Assembly (NCBI RefSeq): GCF_012932145.1
Contig: NZ_MWOK01000015.1
Location: forward strand, 31,309-95,308
From: Acidovorax sp. SRB_14
GTDB lineage: Bacteria; Pseudomonadota; Gammaproteobacteria; Burkholderiales; Burkholderiaceae_C
Direction: 5' to 3'
DNA length: 64,000 bases
A model generated the notes under the pieces. The model was not told where the DNA came from. It saw only the letters and a list, made by a program, of their open reading frames with translations, and searched no databases. Below, one piece after another: positions 21,071 to 30,781 of this stretch. Each line of letters starts with the position of its first letter. Within the stretch, counting starts at the first letter, position 1. Both the position numbers and the translations under genes were made by a program.

Positions 21071-21898
21071 TCAGACGAGCTTGTCGCGCGGGGTGGTGAT
21101 TTTTTGCAGCGGCCTGCAGCGCGCGGTGGGCACCATGATGGGCACGGTGCTGGTGCTGCCGCTCCACTCGGGGTCTTCGATGCTGTCGAACACCTGGCGC
21201 AGCTTGTCACCCCAGCTGTCGTGCAGCATGCGGAAATAGGGGTTGCTCTCGTCGATGCAGACGATCTTGTCAGAGGCAAAGCGGTCGGCTTCGTACAGCA
21301 CCAGGTCCAGCGGCAGGCCCACCGAGAGGTTGGACTTGAGCGTGCTGTCCATCGACACCAGCGCGCACTTGGCCGCCTCGTCGAGCGGCGTGTCGGGCGT
21401 GAGCACGCGGTCGAGCACGGGTTTGCCGTATTTCGATTCGCCCACCTGGAAGTAGGGTGTCTCGGGCGTGGCCTCGATGAAGTTGCCCGCCGAATACACC
21501 TGGAACAGGCGCATGCCCTCGCCGCGGACCTGCCCGCCCAGCACCAGCGAGACATTGAAGTCCACGCCCGCGCGCTTGAGCGCCGCACCGTCGCGCTCGT
21601 GCACATGGCGCACGGCCGCGCCCAGCACGCGCGCGGCGTCGAACAGGCTCCGGGCGTTCCAGATGGTGAGCGGCTCGGCTTCGTCGCGCTCGGTCAGCTG
21701 CGTGGTCTGCAAGATTTCGCGCACCGATTGCGAGATCGACAGGTTGCCCGCCGACAGCAACACCATGAAGCGCTCACCGGTCTTTTCGTAGACCATCATC
21801 TTGCGAAACGAGCTGATCTGGTCGAGCCCGGCGTTGGTGCGGGAGTCGGACAGGAAAACCAGCCCGGCGTTGAGTTTGATGGCGACGCAATACGTCAT
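21071..21898 (-). CDS. Anbu: proteasome-like N-terminal-Thr peptidase (BPH)
   Basis: A 275-aa proteasome/HslV-superfamily protein. After Met removal the N-terminus is TYCVAIKL, placing Thr1 as in Anbu. LSDSRTNAGLD matches the family, with the usual Asp17/Lys33-type positions (SDSRT; SFRKMM), and the rest of the fold follows (FMVLLSAGNLSISQSV; LVLGGQ; SMDSTLKSNLSVG). The ATG at 21898 is chosen because Thr must be residue 2. Anbu genes often sit with a transglutaminase-like protein, an alpha-E domain protein and an ATP-grasp protein; none is present here. It precedes an alpha/beta hydrolase instead. Confidence 0.9.
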   Translation of the reverse strand: MTYCVAIKLNAGLVFLSDSRTNAGLDQISSFRKMMVYEKTGERFMVLLSAGNLSISQSVREILQTTQLTERDEAEPLTIWNARSLFDAARVLGAAVRHVHERDGAALKRAGVDFNVSLVLGGQVRGEGMRLFQVYSAGNFIEATPETPYFQVGESKYGKPVLDRVLTPDTPLDEAAKCALVSMDSTLKSNLSVGLPLDLVLYEADRFASDKIVCIDESNPYFRMLHDSWGDKLRQVFDSIEDPEWSGSTSTVPIMVPTARCRPLQKITTPRDKLV

Positions 21899-22001
21899 GG
21901 GGGTGCAGGAAAAGGGTGAGGCAGGCAGTGTAGTGCCGCGCCCCGGGAACCTGAACCCGTTCCCAGCCACCGCGGCGGGCCGCCGTGGCGCCCCTGCCTA
22001 G

Positions 22002-22060
22002 TATCAAAAGAATAGCTGCCAGCGCTTGTCCCGAAAGCGTCAGAGGCAGATTTGATGCCA
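22002..22060 (+). repeat. Dispersed palindromic repeat, copy A (intergenic)
   Basis: A near-complete copy: AATAGCTGCCAGCGCTTGTC, then a spacer, AAGCGTCAGAGGCAG and ATTTGATGCC. The AGCGCTT/AAGCGT arms can form a hairpin. It lies 58 nt 3' of the mutS stop and upstream of the Anbu gene. Confidence 0.85.
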
Positions 22061-22117
22061 AACCGCCTGGCCGGCAGCGCAGCCTGCGGGCCGGTGCCCG
22101 GCGTGGCGCGGCGGGCC

Positions 22118-24730
22118 TTACTTCGCGCCCAGCCTTTTGAGCTGGTAGAGCGCCTCGAGCGCCTCGCGCGGGCTCAGGGTGTCGGGCTCGAGGGCGGCGA
22201 GCGCGGCCTCCAGCGGGCCGGGGCCGTGGGCCTGCGCGGGCTCGGGCGGGGCGGCGAACAGGTCGACCTGCAGCTCGCCCTCGCCGGCACGCGCTTCGAG
22301 CGCGGCCAGCGCGTGGCGCGCATGGTGCAGCACCGGCGCCGGCATGCCAGCGAGCTTGGCGACCTGGATGCCGTAGCTGCGGCTGGCCGGGCCGCTTTGC
22401 AGCTCGTGCAGGAACACGATGTCGGCGCCCGATTCGGCCGCGGCCACGTGCATGTTGACGGCGTGGCGTGCCTTGACGGGCAGCTCGGTCAGCTCGAAGT
22501 AGTGCGTGGCAAACAGCGTGAAGGCACGCGTCTTATCGTGCAGCTGCGTGGCGATGCCGCTGGCCAGGGCCAGGCCGTCGAAGGTGCTGGTGCCGCGGCC
22601 GATCTCGTCCATCAGCACCAGGCTGTGCGGCGTGGCGGCGTGCAGGATCTGCGCGGCCTCGAGCATCTCCAGCATGAAGGTGGACTGTGCATTGGCCAGG
22701 TCGTCGGCCGCGCCGATGCGCGTGTGGATGGCGTCGATGGGCCCCAGGCGGCAACTGGCGGCGGGCACGTGGCTGCCCACGCTGGCCAGCAGCACGATCA
22801 GCGCCACCTGGCGCATGTAGGTCGACTTGCCGCCCATGTTGGGGCCGGTGATGACCTGCATGCGCGTGTTCAGGCTCAGGCGCGTGGTGTTGGCAATGAA
22901 GGCGCCGCCGCCGGTCTCCATCAGGCGCGCCTCGACCACCGGGTGGCGCCCGGCCTCGATGTCGATGCAGGGTTCGGGCGTGAACTGAGGCGCGCACCAG
23001 TTCAAGGTAAGTGAGCGCTCGGCCAGGGTGCACAGCACATCGAGCGTGGCCAGCGCGTGGGCCAGGCGGGTGAGCTGCGGCACATGCGCCTGCAGCTGGT
23101 TGAGCACCTGCTCGTACAGCCACTTCTCGCGCGAGAGCGCCCGCTCCTGCGCCGACAGGGCCTTGTCCTCGAAGGCCTTGAGCTCGGGCGTGGTGAAGCG
23201 CTCGGCGTTCTTGAGGGTCTGGCGGCGGCGGTAGTCGTCCGGCACCTTGCTCGCCTGGCCCTGCGTGACCTCGATGTAGAAGCCGTGCACCTTGTTGAAC
23301 TGCACGCGCAGGTTGGCGATGCCGGTGCGCGCGCGCTCGCGCGTTTCCAGGGCCAGCAGGAAGGCGTCGCAGTCGGTCTGGATGGCGCGCAGTTCGTCGA
23401 GCTCGGCGTCGAAGCCGCCGGCGATCACGCCGCCGTCGCGCACCAGGGCCGCGGGCTCTTCGGCGATGGCGCGCTGCAGCAGCTCGGCACAGCCCGGTGG
23501 CGGCTGCAGTGCCGCAAAAATTTGGATCAAAAACGGCTCAGACGCAGGACCAGCTTGCGCTAGCAGCTGCGCTTTTTGTAGCGTCTTGGCCAGCGCCACG
23601 AGTTCGCGCGGGCGCACTTGGCGCAGCGCGGTGCGCGCCGTGATGCGTTCCACGTCGGCCACGCCCTTGAGCGCGGCGCGCAGCGCCTGCCAGGGCCCGC
23701 CGCTGCCGGCGCCGCGCAGCGCCGTGGTGGCGGCCAGGCGCTGGCGCGCTTCGCTGCGGTCGCGCCGGGGCTCCAGCATCCAGGCCTTGAGCAGGCGGCT
23801 GCCCATGCCCGTCATGCAGGTGTCGAGCAGCGACAGCAGCGTCGGCGCGTCTTCGCCGCGCAGCGTCCTGACGAGTTCGAGGTTGCGCCGCGTGCTCGCG
23901 GGCAGGTCGATCAGTTCGCCCGCGCGCTGCACCTGCACGCTGTGCACATGGGTGAGCTGGCGGCCCTGCGTGTGTTCGGCGTAGTGCAGCAGCGCGGCGG
24001 CGGCGGCGTGCGCCTCGGCCAGGTCCTGCGCGCCCCAGGCCTGCAGGCTGGCGGCGCCCAGGTGTTCGCGCAGTGTGCGCTCGCCCAGGCCGGCGTCGAA
24101 CTGCCAGTCGGGCCGCGGCGACAGCGGGCAGGCGAAGGCGCCGCCCTGGCGCAGCGCCTGCAGTTGCTGCTCGAAGCGCTCGGTCACGCCGGCGCTGTAG
24201 ACCAGCTCGCTGGGCGCGATGCGCGCCAGCCACGGGCCCAGTTCGTCGCTGGCGCACTCGGCCAGGTGCACACGGCCCTGCGTCACGCTCAGCCACGCCA
24301 GGCCGCAGCGCGCGCGCGCGCCCTGGTGCACGGCGAGCAGCAGCGACTCGGATTTGTCGGACAGCAGTTCGGCATCGGTCAGCGTGCCGGGCGTGACCAC
24401 GCGCACCACCTTGCGCTCGACCGGCCCCTTGCTGGCGCCCACTTCGCCGATCTGCTCGCAGATCGCCACCGATTCGCCGAGCTTGATGAGCCGCGCCAGG
24501 TAGTTTTCGAGCGCATGGAAGGGCACCCCCGCCATCACCACCGGCTGGCCGGCCGACTGCCCGCGCTGGGTCAGCGTGATGTCGAGCAGGCGCGAGGCCT
24601 TCTCGGCATCGGCGAAGAACAGCTCGTAAAAATCGCCCATGCGGTAGAACAGGAGCGTCTCGGGATACCCGGCCTTGAGCGCAAGGTACTGGGCCATCAT
24701 GGGCGTGTGGTGTTCAAACGGAGCGGACAT
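22118..24730 (-). CDS. mutS: DNA mismatch repair ATPase MutS
   Basis: An 870-aa MutS starting [19 protein letters not shown]. It contains the mismatch-binding Phe-x-Glu motif ([12 protein letters not shown]), the connector, core/lever, clamp and ATPase domains, Walker [10 protein letters not shown], and the helix-turn-helix C-terminus with [13 protein letters not shown]. It recognises mispairs and recruits MutL. Its length is slightly above the E. coli protein (853). Part of the excess is a segment at about residues 383-403 ([17 protein letters not shown]) encoded by a copy of the dispersed repeat (23521-23580). That segment lies between helices of the lever domain, where an insertion could be tolerated. 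All catalytic motifs are intact. Confidence 0.98.
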   Translation of the reverse strand: MSAPFEHHTPMMAQYLALKAGYPETLLFYRMGDFYELFFADAEKASRLLDITLTQRGQSAGQPVVMAGVPFHALENYLARLIKLGESVAICEQIGEVGASKGPVERKVVRVVTPGTLTDAELLSDKSESLLLAVHQGARARCGLAWLSVTQGRVHLAECASDELGPWLARIAPSELVYSAGVTERFEQQLQALRQGGAFACPLSPRPDWQFDAGLGERTLREHLGAASLQAWGAQDLAEAHAAAAALLHYAEHTQGRQLTHVHSVQVQRAGELIDLPASTRRNLELVRTLRGEDAPTLLSLLDTCMTGMGSRLLKAWMLEPRRDRSEARQRLAATTALRGAGSGGPWQALRAALKGVADVERITARTALRQVRPRELVALAKTLQKAQLLAQAGPASEPFLIQIFAALQPPPGCAELLQRAIAEEPAALVRDGGVIAGGFDAELDELRAIQTDCDAFLLALETRERARTGIANLRVQFNKVHGFYIEVTQGQASKVPDDYRRRQTLKNAERFTTPELKAFEDKALSAQERALSREKWLYEQVLNQLQAHVPQLTRLAHALATLDVLCTLAERSLTLNWCAPQFTPEPCIDIEAGRHPVVEARLMETGGGAFIANTTRLSLNTRMQVITGPNMGGKSTYMRQVALIVLLASVGSHVPAASCRLGPIDAIHTRIGAADDLANAQSTFMLEMLEAAQILHAATPHSLVLMDEIGRGTSTFDGLALASGIATQLHDKTRAFTLFATHYFELTELPVKARHAVNMHVAAAESGADIVFLHELQSGPASRSYGIQVAKLAGMPAPVLHHARHALAALEARAGEGELQVDLFAAPPEPAQAHGPGPLEAALAALEPDTLSPREALEALYQLKRLGAK
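23521..23580 (-). repeat. Dispersed palindromic repeat inside mutS
   Basis: Read on the minus strand: AGCTGCTAGCGCAAGCTGGT, then CTGCGTCTGAGCCG and TTTTTGATCC. This matches the consensus left arm, loop and GAGCC..TTTTGATC right end. It is 60 bp and keeps the mutS frame. Confidence 0.75.
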
Positions 24731-24921
24731 GCAGGGGCGGCAGCAAAAGAGGCGGTCACTTTAGCAGCAGGGGTGCCGGCGCCGCAGGGGCCTGGGTGGG
24801 CACCGGCCGCAGGGCGAGGGCCCTGCGCGAGGCGCTCTCCCGGGCAGGTGCGGGTGCCGGAGAGGGGCCGGCGCAGGGTGCAGCGCCCGGCTGCAGCGGC
24901 AGCCGGCAGGGCGCAGGCCGG

Positions 24922-25854
24922 TCAGAGCGGGGCGTCTTCGGCGCTGGGGGCGGGCTGGGCGGGCGCGTCGGGTGCTGCCGGCGTCGGGGCCTCTGCCTCG
25001 GCTTCGGCGGCATCGGCCTGGCGCAGCGCGGCCTTTTCGCCGGCGCCGGCAAACTTGCTGTATTTGCCCAGGATCGGCACCAGCTGGCCATAGATGCGCG
25101 GGCTGCCCGCCAGGCATTCCTGCTGCTCGAGGAAATCGGCCTCGCCCGTGAAGTTGCCCACCAGGCCGCCGGCTTCGGTCACCAGCAGCGAGCCGGCGGC
25201 CACGTCCCAGATCGACAGACCCGATTCAAAGAAGCCTTCGGTGAAGCCGGCGGCCACGTAGGCCAGGTCCAGCGCCGCAGCGCCGGGGCGGCGCAGGCCG
25301 GCCGTGCGGGGCATGACGTCGGCCATCATGCGCAGGTAGTTCTTGAAGTTGTCGCCGGTGCGGAACGGAAAGCCGGTGGACAGCAGGCTGTCCTTGAGCT
25401 GCGTGCGCTTGCTCACGCGGATGCGGCGCTCGTTCATGTAGGCGCCGCGGCCCTTGGTGGCCGTGAACAGGTCGTTGCGCGAGGGGTCGTACACGACGGC
25501 CTGCTCGATCTTGCCCTGCACGGCCAGCGCGATGCTGACGCAGTAGACCGGAAAGCCGTGGATGAAGTTGGTGGTGCCGTCCAGCGGGTCGATGATCCAG
25601 ACGAACTGGGAATCCTTGGCGCCGTGCTGGCTGCCCGATTCTTCGGCCAGGATGCCGTGGCCGGGGTAGGCTGTGAGCAGCGTCTCGATGATGGCCTGCT
25701 CGCTGGCGTGGTCGACCTCGGTGACGAAGTCGTTGATCTGCTTCTGCGAGATGCGCACTGCCTCCACGTCCAGGGCCGCGCGGTTGATGAGCGCGCCGGC
25801 GGCGCGGGCGGCCTTGATGGCCACGTTGAGCATGGGGTGGAGGTTGGACGACAT
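24922..25854 (-). CDS. suhB: Inositol-1-monophosphatase / Nus factor SuhB
   Basis: A 310-aa IMPase-family enzyme starting [20 protein letters not shown]. The metal-binding motifs are present: EE in ILAEESG, the DPLDGTTNF motif, and [10 protein letters not shown] near 220. It hydrolyses inositol phosphates and, in E. coli, joins the rRNA antitermination complex. The ATG at 25854 is preferred over upstream in-frame starts, whose translation is low-complexity. The last 40 residues form an Ala/Pro/Glu-rich tail ([17 protein letters not shown]) not found in the E. coli protein (267 aa). This gene is divergent from no neighbour and is followed by 190 bp of GC-rich spacer before mutS. Confidence 0.95.
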   Translation of the reverse strand: MSSNLHPMLNVAIKAARAAGALINRAALDVEAVRISQKQINDFVTEVDHASEQAIIETLLTAYPGHGILAEESGSQHGAKDSQFVWIIDPLDGTTNFIHGFPVYCVSIALAVQGKIEQAVVYDPSRNDLFTATKGRGAYMNERRIRVSKRTQLKDSLLSTGFPFRTGDNFKNYLRMMADVMPRTAGLRRPGAAALDLAYVAAGFTEGFFESGLSIWDVAAGSLLVTEAGGLVGNFTGEADFLEQQECLAGSPRIYGQLVPILGKYSKFAGAGEKAALRQADAAEAEAEAPTPAAPDAPAQPAPSAEDAPL

Positions 25855-26012
25855 AGATTGTGGTGAAGGGGCAGGGGCCCCGTGCGGGGGCCTGGAACCG
25901 GCGATGCGGCGACAAAGGGGGACGATTCTACCCGCTGCGGGTGCGCCGGGTGGCGCGCCGCGCTGCGGCGCGGACTGCTTCGACCGGGCCGCGCAGCCGC
26001 GCGGCCCCGCGT

Positions 26013-26945
26013 TCACGGAAGCCGCAGCAGCTGCGACTCGGGTACCACGACCTGCTGCACCGGGCCGTTGCCCAGGCTGAATTCGACGCGCAGGCTCTTG
26101 CGCACATGGGGTGCCGGGTCCACACCGGCCAGGTCGTTGCCGACGGCAACCTCCAGCCGCCCCTCGCGCTGGAAGCTGCGCAGCCGCTCGGTGATGTCGA
26201 CCTGGCGGTAGCCGTCGCCGTAGAGCGCGCGGTGGATGTTCAGCCGCCCGTACCCGCCGGCGTTCCCCGGCCGGTCGCGCCCGGCGCTGAACTGCGCGCC
26301 ATCCACCCAGCTGCCGTCGGGGTATTCATAGACATGCACCTGGCCGCCGGGCCCTGTGGCATGGATGCGCAGCGTCTTGAGCTGGCCGGGCGCGGGGTCG
26401 CCACGGAACAGCGACGGGTGGACCTGGAAGCGCTGGTCGCGCTGCACCCATTGCCGCACGGGTTCGCTCACATCGACGCGGGACTCTTCCGTGCCGTAGG
26501 TGGCCTGCTGGACCTGGCCGCCGCCGCCGTGCCAGCCGCCCTGGCCGCCGTCCGGCCTGCCGGCGGGGCCGCGGCCAGCACCCCATTCGCCGCCGCGCCA
26601 GCCGATGAACTGCGCGCCGTCCACCCAGCTGCCCTCGGGGTAGTCGAAGGTGCGCAGCTGGCCGTCCTGCCCGCGCGCATAGATGCGCAGCATCTTGCGC
26701 TGGCCGGGGGCCGGGTCGGCCTGGAACAGGTCGTTGCTGAGCAGGAAACGCTGGTCCCGGCGCGCGAGCTGCTGCAGCCTCTGCGTCGCGTCGATGTTGT
26801 GCTGGGCGGTGCCATACAGCGCCTGCTCGATGCGGTAGAGGCCAGCGTCGCCGCGCTGGGCCCAGGCGCTGGACGACAGCACCAGGGCGAACAGGCAGAG
26901 CAGCCAGCTGCCCAGGGTTCTGGTGGCGGGGAGGGGAGTGTGCAT
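26013..26945 (-). CDS. Secreted protein with three tandem DUF3395-like repeats
   Basis: A 310-aa protein with a clear signal peptide ([16 protein letters not shown], cleavage near residue 29). It carries three copies of an about 80-residue unit: an opening (Y/H)xxxALYGxxxxxxDxTxxL, then RxxRF or RLEVxxxxL, then a DPAPGxxKxLRI core. Units start near residues 35, 140 and 230 and are separated by a Gly-rich linker ([15 protein letters not shown]). Units 1 and 2 also share GSWVDGAQF. The unit resembles DUF3395/DnaJC11_C-type domains, a comparison from memory that needs a profile search. The ATG at 26945 follows AAGAAAGG. Function unknown; probably periplasmic. Confidence 0.8.
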   Translation of the reverse strand: MHTPLPATRTLGSWLLCLFALVLSSSAWAQRGDAGLYRIEQALYGTAQHNIDATQRLQQLARRDQRFLLSNDLFQADPAPGQRKMLRIYARGQDGQLRTFDYPEGSWVDGAQFIGWRGGEWGAGRGPAGRPDGGQGGWHGGGGQVQQATYGTEESRVDVSEPVRQWVQRDQRFQVHPSLFRGDPAPGQLKTLRIHATGPGGQVHVYEYPDGSWVDGAQFSAGRDRPGNAGGYGRLNIHRALYGDGYRQVDITERLRSFQREGRLEVAVGNDLAGVDPAPHVRKSLRVEFSLGNGPVQQVVVPESQLLRLP

Positions 26946-27168
26946 GGGGGGCCTTTCTTGCGAAGGTGACAGGGTGGGGCCCCAGGCCGGGCGGCGCGGC
27001 CGCGGCCGGGGTTCAAGTGAATAACGCTTGGCATGCGCTGGCAGCGCACAGCGGACGGGCCCCGAACAGAGTTTTACACCGGCAGCCGGTGCGGCGCGGC
27101 GGCGACAATGGCGGGCTGCCTGCGGCGGCACGCCGTTGATTCCTTTCCTTTCTCTCTCGACCTTCGCC

Positions 27169-27966
27169 ATGCGCACCCGTTTCATCCTCATCCAGACCAG
27201 CCACGCCGGCAATGTCGGCGCGGCCGCGCGCGCCATGAAAACCATGGGCTTTGACGACCTGGTGCTGGTCGCACCGCGCTGGCCCAACGTGCTGCGGCGC
27301 GAGGAAACCATCCAGCGCGCCAGCGGCGCCCTCGACGTGCTGCGCAATGCGCGCATCGTCGACACGCTCGACGAGGCGCTCAATGACATGAGCCACCTGT
27401 GCGCCACGGCGATGACGCCGCGCGACTTCGGCCCGCCCACGTCGGCGCCGCGTCCGTACTTCGAGTCGCTATTGAAAAGAGAGCTTGCAGCGCAAGCGCA
27501 GCAAGCGCTGGAGCCAGAAAACACCGTGAACTCCAGCGCCAGCACCGAAGCCGGCATGGCCTTCCTGTTCGGCTGCGAGCGCTTCGGCATGGCCAACGAG
27601 GACGTCTACCGCTGCCACGTCGCGCTGCAGATCCCGACCAACCCCGGCTTTGGCTCGCTCAACTTGGGCGCCGCCATTCAGGTGATTGCCTACGAGTGGC
27701 GCCTGGCGCTGGGCGGCTTTGCGGCGCCCGCGCCCACGCCACCCACGCCGGCGCTGGTGCGCGCCGACGCCGCGCAGGTGGCGGGCATGCTGGCGCACTG
27801 GGAGCAGGCGCTCGTGGACATCGGCTTCCTCGACCCGGCCGCGCCCAAGAAGCTGATGCCGAGGCTCAACCAGCTGTTCAACCGCGCGCAGCTGCTGCCC
27901 GAGGAAATCCACATCCTGCGCGGTGTTGCCAAAGCCATGATCGAGGCGGCGCGGGCAAAGCACTAA
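27169..27966 (+). CDS. trmJ: tRNA (cytidine/uridine-2'-O-)-methyltransferase TrmJ (SpoU class)
   Basis: A 265-aa SPOUT methyltransferase starting MRTRFILIQTSHAGNVGAAARAMKTMG. It has the SpoU motifs: motif 1 (TSHAGNVGAAARAM), motif 2 (AFLFGCERFGMANED) and motif 3 (IPTNPGFGSLNLGAAIQV), which build the trefoil knot and bind SAM. The C-terminal extension after about 185 is the TrmJ-type tail. Residues about 101-118 (LKRELAAQAQQALEPEN) are encoded by a copy of the dispersed repeat, sitting between motif 1 and motif 2 in a loop. It is 36 nt upstream of cysE; trmJ-cysE is a common order in beta-proteobacteria. Confidence 0.94.
   Translation: MRTRFILIQTSHAGNVGAAARAMKTMGFDDLVLVAPRWPNVLRREETIQRASGALDVLRNARIVDTLDEALNDMSHLCATAMTPRDFGPPTSAPRPYFESLLKRELAAQAQQALEPENTVNSSASTEAGMAFLFGCERFGMANEDVYRCHVALQIPTNPGFGSLNLGAAIQVIAYEWRLALGGFAAPAPTPPTPALVRADAAQVAGMLAHWEQALVDIGFLDPAAPKKLMPRLNQLFNRAQLLPEEIHILRGVAKAMIEAARAKH
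27471..27523 (+). repeat. Dispersed palindromic repeat inside trmJ
   Basis: ATTGAAAAGAGAGCTTGCAG, then CGCAAGCGCAGCAAGCGC and TGGAGCCAGAAAAC. This is the full left arm, hairpin core and GGAGCC right end, in frame with trmJ. Confidence 0.8.
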
Positions 27967-28002
27967 ACTGCTTTTTTCCATTTGTTGCACCCACACCGCT
28001 CC

Positions 28003-28776
28003 ATGTTCACCCGCCTGCGCTCCGATATCCAGTGCATTCTCGAGCGCGACCCAGCTGCGCGCACCCGCTGGGAGGTGCTGACCTGCTACCCCGGCCTGCA
28101 CGCGCTGGTGCTGCACCGGCGTGCGCACTGGTGCTGGACGCACGGCTTCAAGTGGCTCGGGCGCTTCATCTCGCACCTCTCGCGCTGGTTCACCGGCATC
28201 GAGATCCACCCCGGCGCCAAAATCGCCAGCTGCGTCTTCATCGACCACGGCATGGGCGTGGTGATCGGTGAGACCGCCGAAATCGGCCCGGGCTGCACCA
28301 TCTACCACGGCGTCACGCTGGGTGGCACCTCGCTGTACAAGGGCGCCAAACGCCACCCCACGCTGGGGCGCAACGTCATCGTGGGCGCGGGCGCGCAAGT
28401 GCTCGGCGGCTTCACCGTGGGCGACGGCGCCAAGGTGGGCAGCAACGCCGTCGTCACCAAACCCGTGCCGGCCGGCGCCACGGCCGTCGGCAACCCGGCG
28501 CGCATCATCGCCGCCGACTCCGACGCGCGGCGCGAGGAGGCGGCCTCGAAGATGGGCTTCTCGGCCTATGGCGTCACGCAGAACGACGACCCGCTCTCGC
28601 AGGCCCTGCGCGGCCTGATCGACAACGCCGGCGCGCAGGAGCACCAGATCGCGCTGCTGTGGCAGGCGATCGAGAAGCTCGCCGCCACGCCGCAAGTCCA
28701 CGATTGCGTGCCCGGTGACGCTGCGCGCCAGGAAAATTTCGAGGCCGACAAGCTCACCGCGCTGATCGGCAAATAG
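28003..28776 (+). CDS. cysE: Serine O-acetyltransferase
   Basis: A 257-aa enzyme making O-acetylserine for cysteine synthesis. The N-terminal alpha domain begins [24 protein letters not shown]. The C-terminal left-handed beta-helix has hexapeptide repeats with the catalytic His residues ([15 protein letters not shown] and YHGVTLGG) and KRHPTLG. The ATG at 28003 is preferred to a TTG at 27982. Followed by a strong intrinsic terminator. Confidence 0.96.
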   Translation: MFTRLRSDIQCILERDPAARTRWEVLTCYPGLHALVLHRRAHWCWTHGFKWLGRFISHLSRWFTGIEIHPGAKIASCVFIDHGMGVVIGETAEIGPGCTIYHGVTLGGTSLYKGAKRHPTLGRNVIVGAGAQVLGGFTVGDGAKVGSNAVVTKPVPAGATAVGNPARIIAADSDARREEAASKMGFSAYGVTQNDDPLSQALRGLIDNAGAQEHQIALLWQAIEKLAATPQVHDCVPGDAARQENFEADKLTALIGK

Positions 28777-28798
28777 CGTCCCGGCGGGCGCAGACCCT

Positions 28799-28828
28799 GG
28801 GCGGCCGGCAAGGCCGCCCTTCATTTTT
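28799..28828 (+). terminator. Intrinsic terminator after cysE
   Basis: Stem GGGCGGCC / GGCCGCCC (8 bp, loop GGCAA) followed by TTCATTTTT. It stands 22 nt after the cysE stop and just before the nitroreductase ribosome-binding site. Confidence 0.8.
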
Positions 28829-28843
28829 CAGGAGACCCCCCCG

Positions 28844-29503
28844 ATGGACGTGTTCCAGGCCCTGCACCAGCGCCGCTCCGTGCGCGCCTTCTTGCCCCAG
28901 GCGCCCAGCGCCGACGCGGTGCGCACCCTGATGCAAGCCGCTGCGCGCGCGGCCTCGGGCGGCAACCTGCAGCCCTGGCGCGTGCTGGCGCTCACGGGCG
29001 AGCCGCTGGCCGACGTGCTGGCCGCCGTGGCCCGGGCCGCGCCCGAGCAGGACGCCAACCAGACCTCGTACCCGCCCAGCCTGTGGGAGCCTTACCGCAC
29101 GCGCCGTTTTGCCAATGGCGAAGATCTGTACCGCAGCATCGGCATGGCACGGGAAGACAAGGCGGGGCGCCTGGAGCAGCTGGCCAAGAATGCCGAGTTC
29201 TTCGGCGCGCCGGTCGGCCTGTTCGTCTGCGTCGACCAGCGCATGGGCCAGGCGCAGTGGGTGGACCTGGGCATCTATCTGCAGTCGCTGATGCTGGCGG
29301 CCGTCGACCAGGGCCTGGCCACCTGCGCGCAGGGCTTCTGGCGCCGCTACGAGCGCAGCCTGGCCGCGCACCTGCAGCTGCCCGAACCCTACCGCGTGGC
29401 CTTTGGCGTGGCGCTCGGCTACGAGGACACGGCCGCGCCCATCAACACGCTGCAGGCCTCGCGCGCGCCCTTGCACGAGTGGGCCGATCTGCGCGGGTTT
29501 TGA
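28844..29503 (+). CDS. Nitroreductase-family FMN oxidoreductase
   Basis: A 219-aa NfnB/nitroreductase-like flavoprotein starting MDVFQALHQRRSVRAFL. It shows the FMN-binding RRSVRAF, AARAASGGNLQPWRVL, and the late LGYEDTAAPIN motif. It is probably a homodimer using NAD(P)H to reduce nitro, quinone or enoate substrates. AGGAGA lies 11 nt before the ATG. It is isolated between the cysE terminator and a repeat copy 18 nt downstream. Physiological substrate unknown. Confidence 0.93.
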   Translation: MDVFQALHQRRSVRAFLPQAPSADAVRTLMQAAARAASGGNLQPWRVLALTGEPLADVLAAVARAAPEQDANQTSYPPSLWEPYRTRRFANGEDLYRSIGMAREDKAGRLEQLAKNAEFFGAPVGLFVCVDQRMGQAQWVDLGIYLQSLMLAAVDQGLATCAQGFWRRYERSLAAHLQLPEPYRVAFGVALGYEDTAAPINTLQASRAPLHEWADLRGF

Positions 29504-29521
29504 CGCGCGGGCAGCGCGCAC

Positions 29522-29578
29522 TCTCGAAAAGTGAGCAACTTGCGCTGAGTGGGTATGCGTTTGAGGCCATTTTGATCT
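29522..29578 (+). repeat. Dispersed palindromic repeat, copy G (intergenic)
   Basis: A degenerate copy: GAAAAGTGAGCAACTTGCGC, then TGCGTTTGAGGCCATTTTGA. It lies 18 nt 3' of the nitroreductase stop, in the 230-bp convergent gap before the Bug receptor gene. The remainder of the gap shows nothing else. Confidence 0.7.
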
Positions 29579-29733
29579 GATGGACGCACTTCGCTGCACG
29601 GCTTACGCCCTTGCGGGAACGGACAAGCGCGCGACAGGAAATGCGGGTCAGGTGGCGCGTGCGCCCGGCCTGGGTCCGACGGGCTCCCAGACCCGATGGA
29701 AATCCCCGGCGGGGTACAGGTCCCCGTCCGCGC

Positions 29734-30711
29734 TCACTCCACGGTGATCTTGTTGTCCTTGACGACCGTGGCCATCGCAGGCACCTCGGCCTTGAGCCAG
29801 GCGGTGAAATCGGCAGGGCTCATGGCCGACGGCTCGGCGCCCAGCGTGGTCAGGCGCTCGCGCACGTCGGGCAGCGCCGTGATGCGGGTGACCTCCGCGT
29901 TGAGCTTGTCGACCACCGGCTTGGGCGTGCCGGCCGGCGCCAGCAGGCCCTGCCAGCTGCCGGTGAGGAAGCCCGGCAGCGTCTCGGCCACCGTCGGTGC
30001 GTCGGGGACCTGCGCATTGCGCTTGGCGCTGGACAGCGCGATCAGCTTGATCTTGCCGGACCGCACATGCGGGTAGGTGGCCACCATGCCGTTGAACGTC
30101 ACGTCGACCTGGCCACCGATCAGGTCGGTCATGGCCTGGGAGCCGCCCTTGTAGGGCACGTAGCCCCATTCGATGCCGGCGCGCTGTGCGAACACCACGC
30201 CGGCCAGGTGGGTGGCGCTGCCCATGCCCGCGGCCGCCGCATAGTTGACCTTGCCTTTCTGCGCCTTGGCCCAGGCGATCAGTTCGGCCGTGGTGTTGGC
30301 CGGCACATTGGCGCTGGCCACCAGCAGGTGGGGCGAGTAGGCCACCATGGCGGCCGGCGCGAAATCGTTCTGCACGTTGAACGGCAGCTTGTACAGCGCC
30401 GGTGCGATGGCCAGGTTGCCCACGTCCATCAGCACCAGGGTGTAGCCATCGGCGGGTGACTTGGCCACCAGGTCGGCGCCCAGGTTGCCGCTGGCGCCTG
30501 GGCGGTTTTCCACCACCACGGGCTGGCCCCAGTTCTCGGACATCTTCTGGCCGAGGATGCGGGCCAGCACGTCGGAAGTGCCACCGGCTGGAAACGGCAC
30601 GACGATCTTGATCGGTTTGGTCGGCCAGGCCGCGGGGGCCTGCGCGAAGGCGCCGGGTGTGGCCAGCGCGCAGGCGCTCAGTGCCAGCAGGCGGACGAGT
30701 TTGTGGTTCAT
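29734..30711 (-). CDS. Bug-family (TctC-like) periplasmic receptor
   Basis: A 325-aa tripartite-tricarboxylate-transporter-type solute receptor. The signal peptide (LVRLLALSACALATPGAFA) is followed by the Bug signatures [43 protein letters not shown] and DGYTLVL; two periplasmic lobes close around a carboxylate ligand in this family. No TctA/TctB membrane genes are nearby. It sits at the 3' end of the sugar-acid gene run, 70 nt after the 2-hydroxyacid dehydrogenase gene, so its ligand may be a sugar acid or organic acid (inference). Confidence 0.93.
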   Translation of the reverse strand: MNHKLVRLLALSACALATPGAFAQAPAAWPTKPIKIVVPFPAGGTSDVLARILGQKMSENWGQPVVVENRPGASGNLGADLVAKSPADGYTLVLMDVGNLAIAPALYKLPFNVQNDFAPAAMVAYSPHLLVASANVPANTTAELIAWAKAQKGKVNYAAAAGMGSATHLAGVVFAQRAGIEWGYVPYKGGSQAMTDLIGGQVDVTFNGMVATYPHVRSGKIKLIALSSAKRNAQVPDAPTVAETLPGFLTGSWQGLLAPAGTPKPVVDKLNAEVTRITALPDVRERLTTLGAEPSAMSPADFTAWLKAEVPAMATVVKDNKITVE

Positions 30712-30781
30712 GTGCTTGTCTCCGGTGAGTCGGCCGGCGCACGTGGCGCCGGCGGGTTGCTGTATTGGGAAAGGGTCACGC

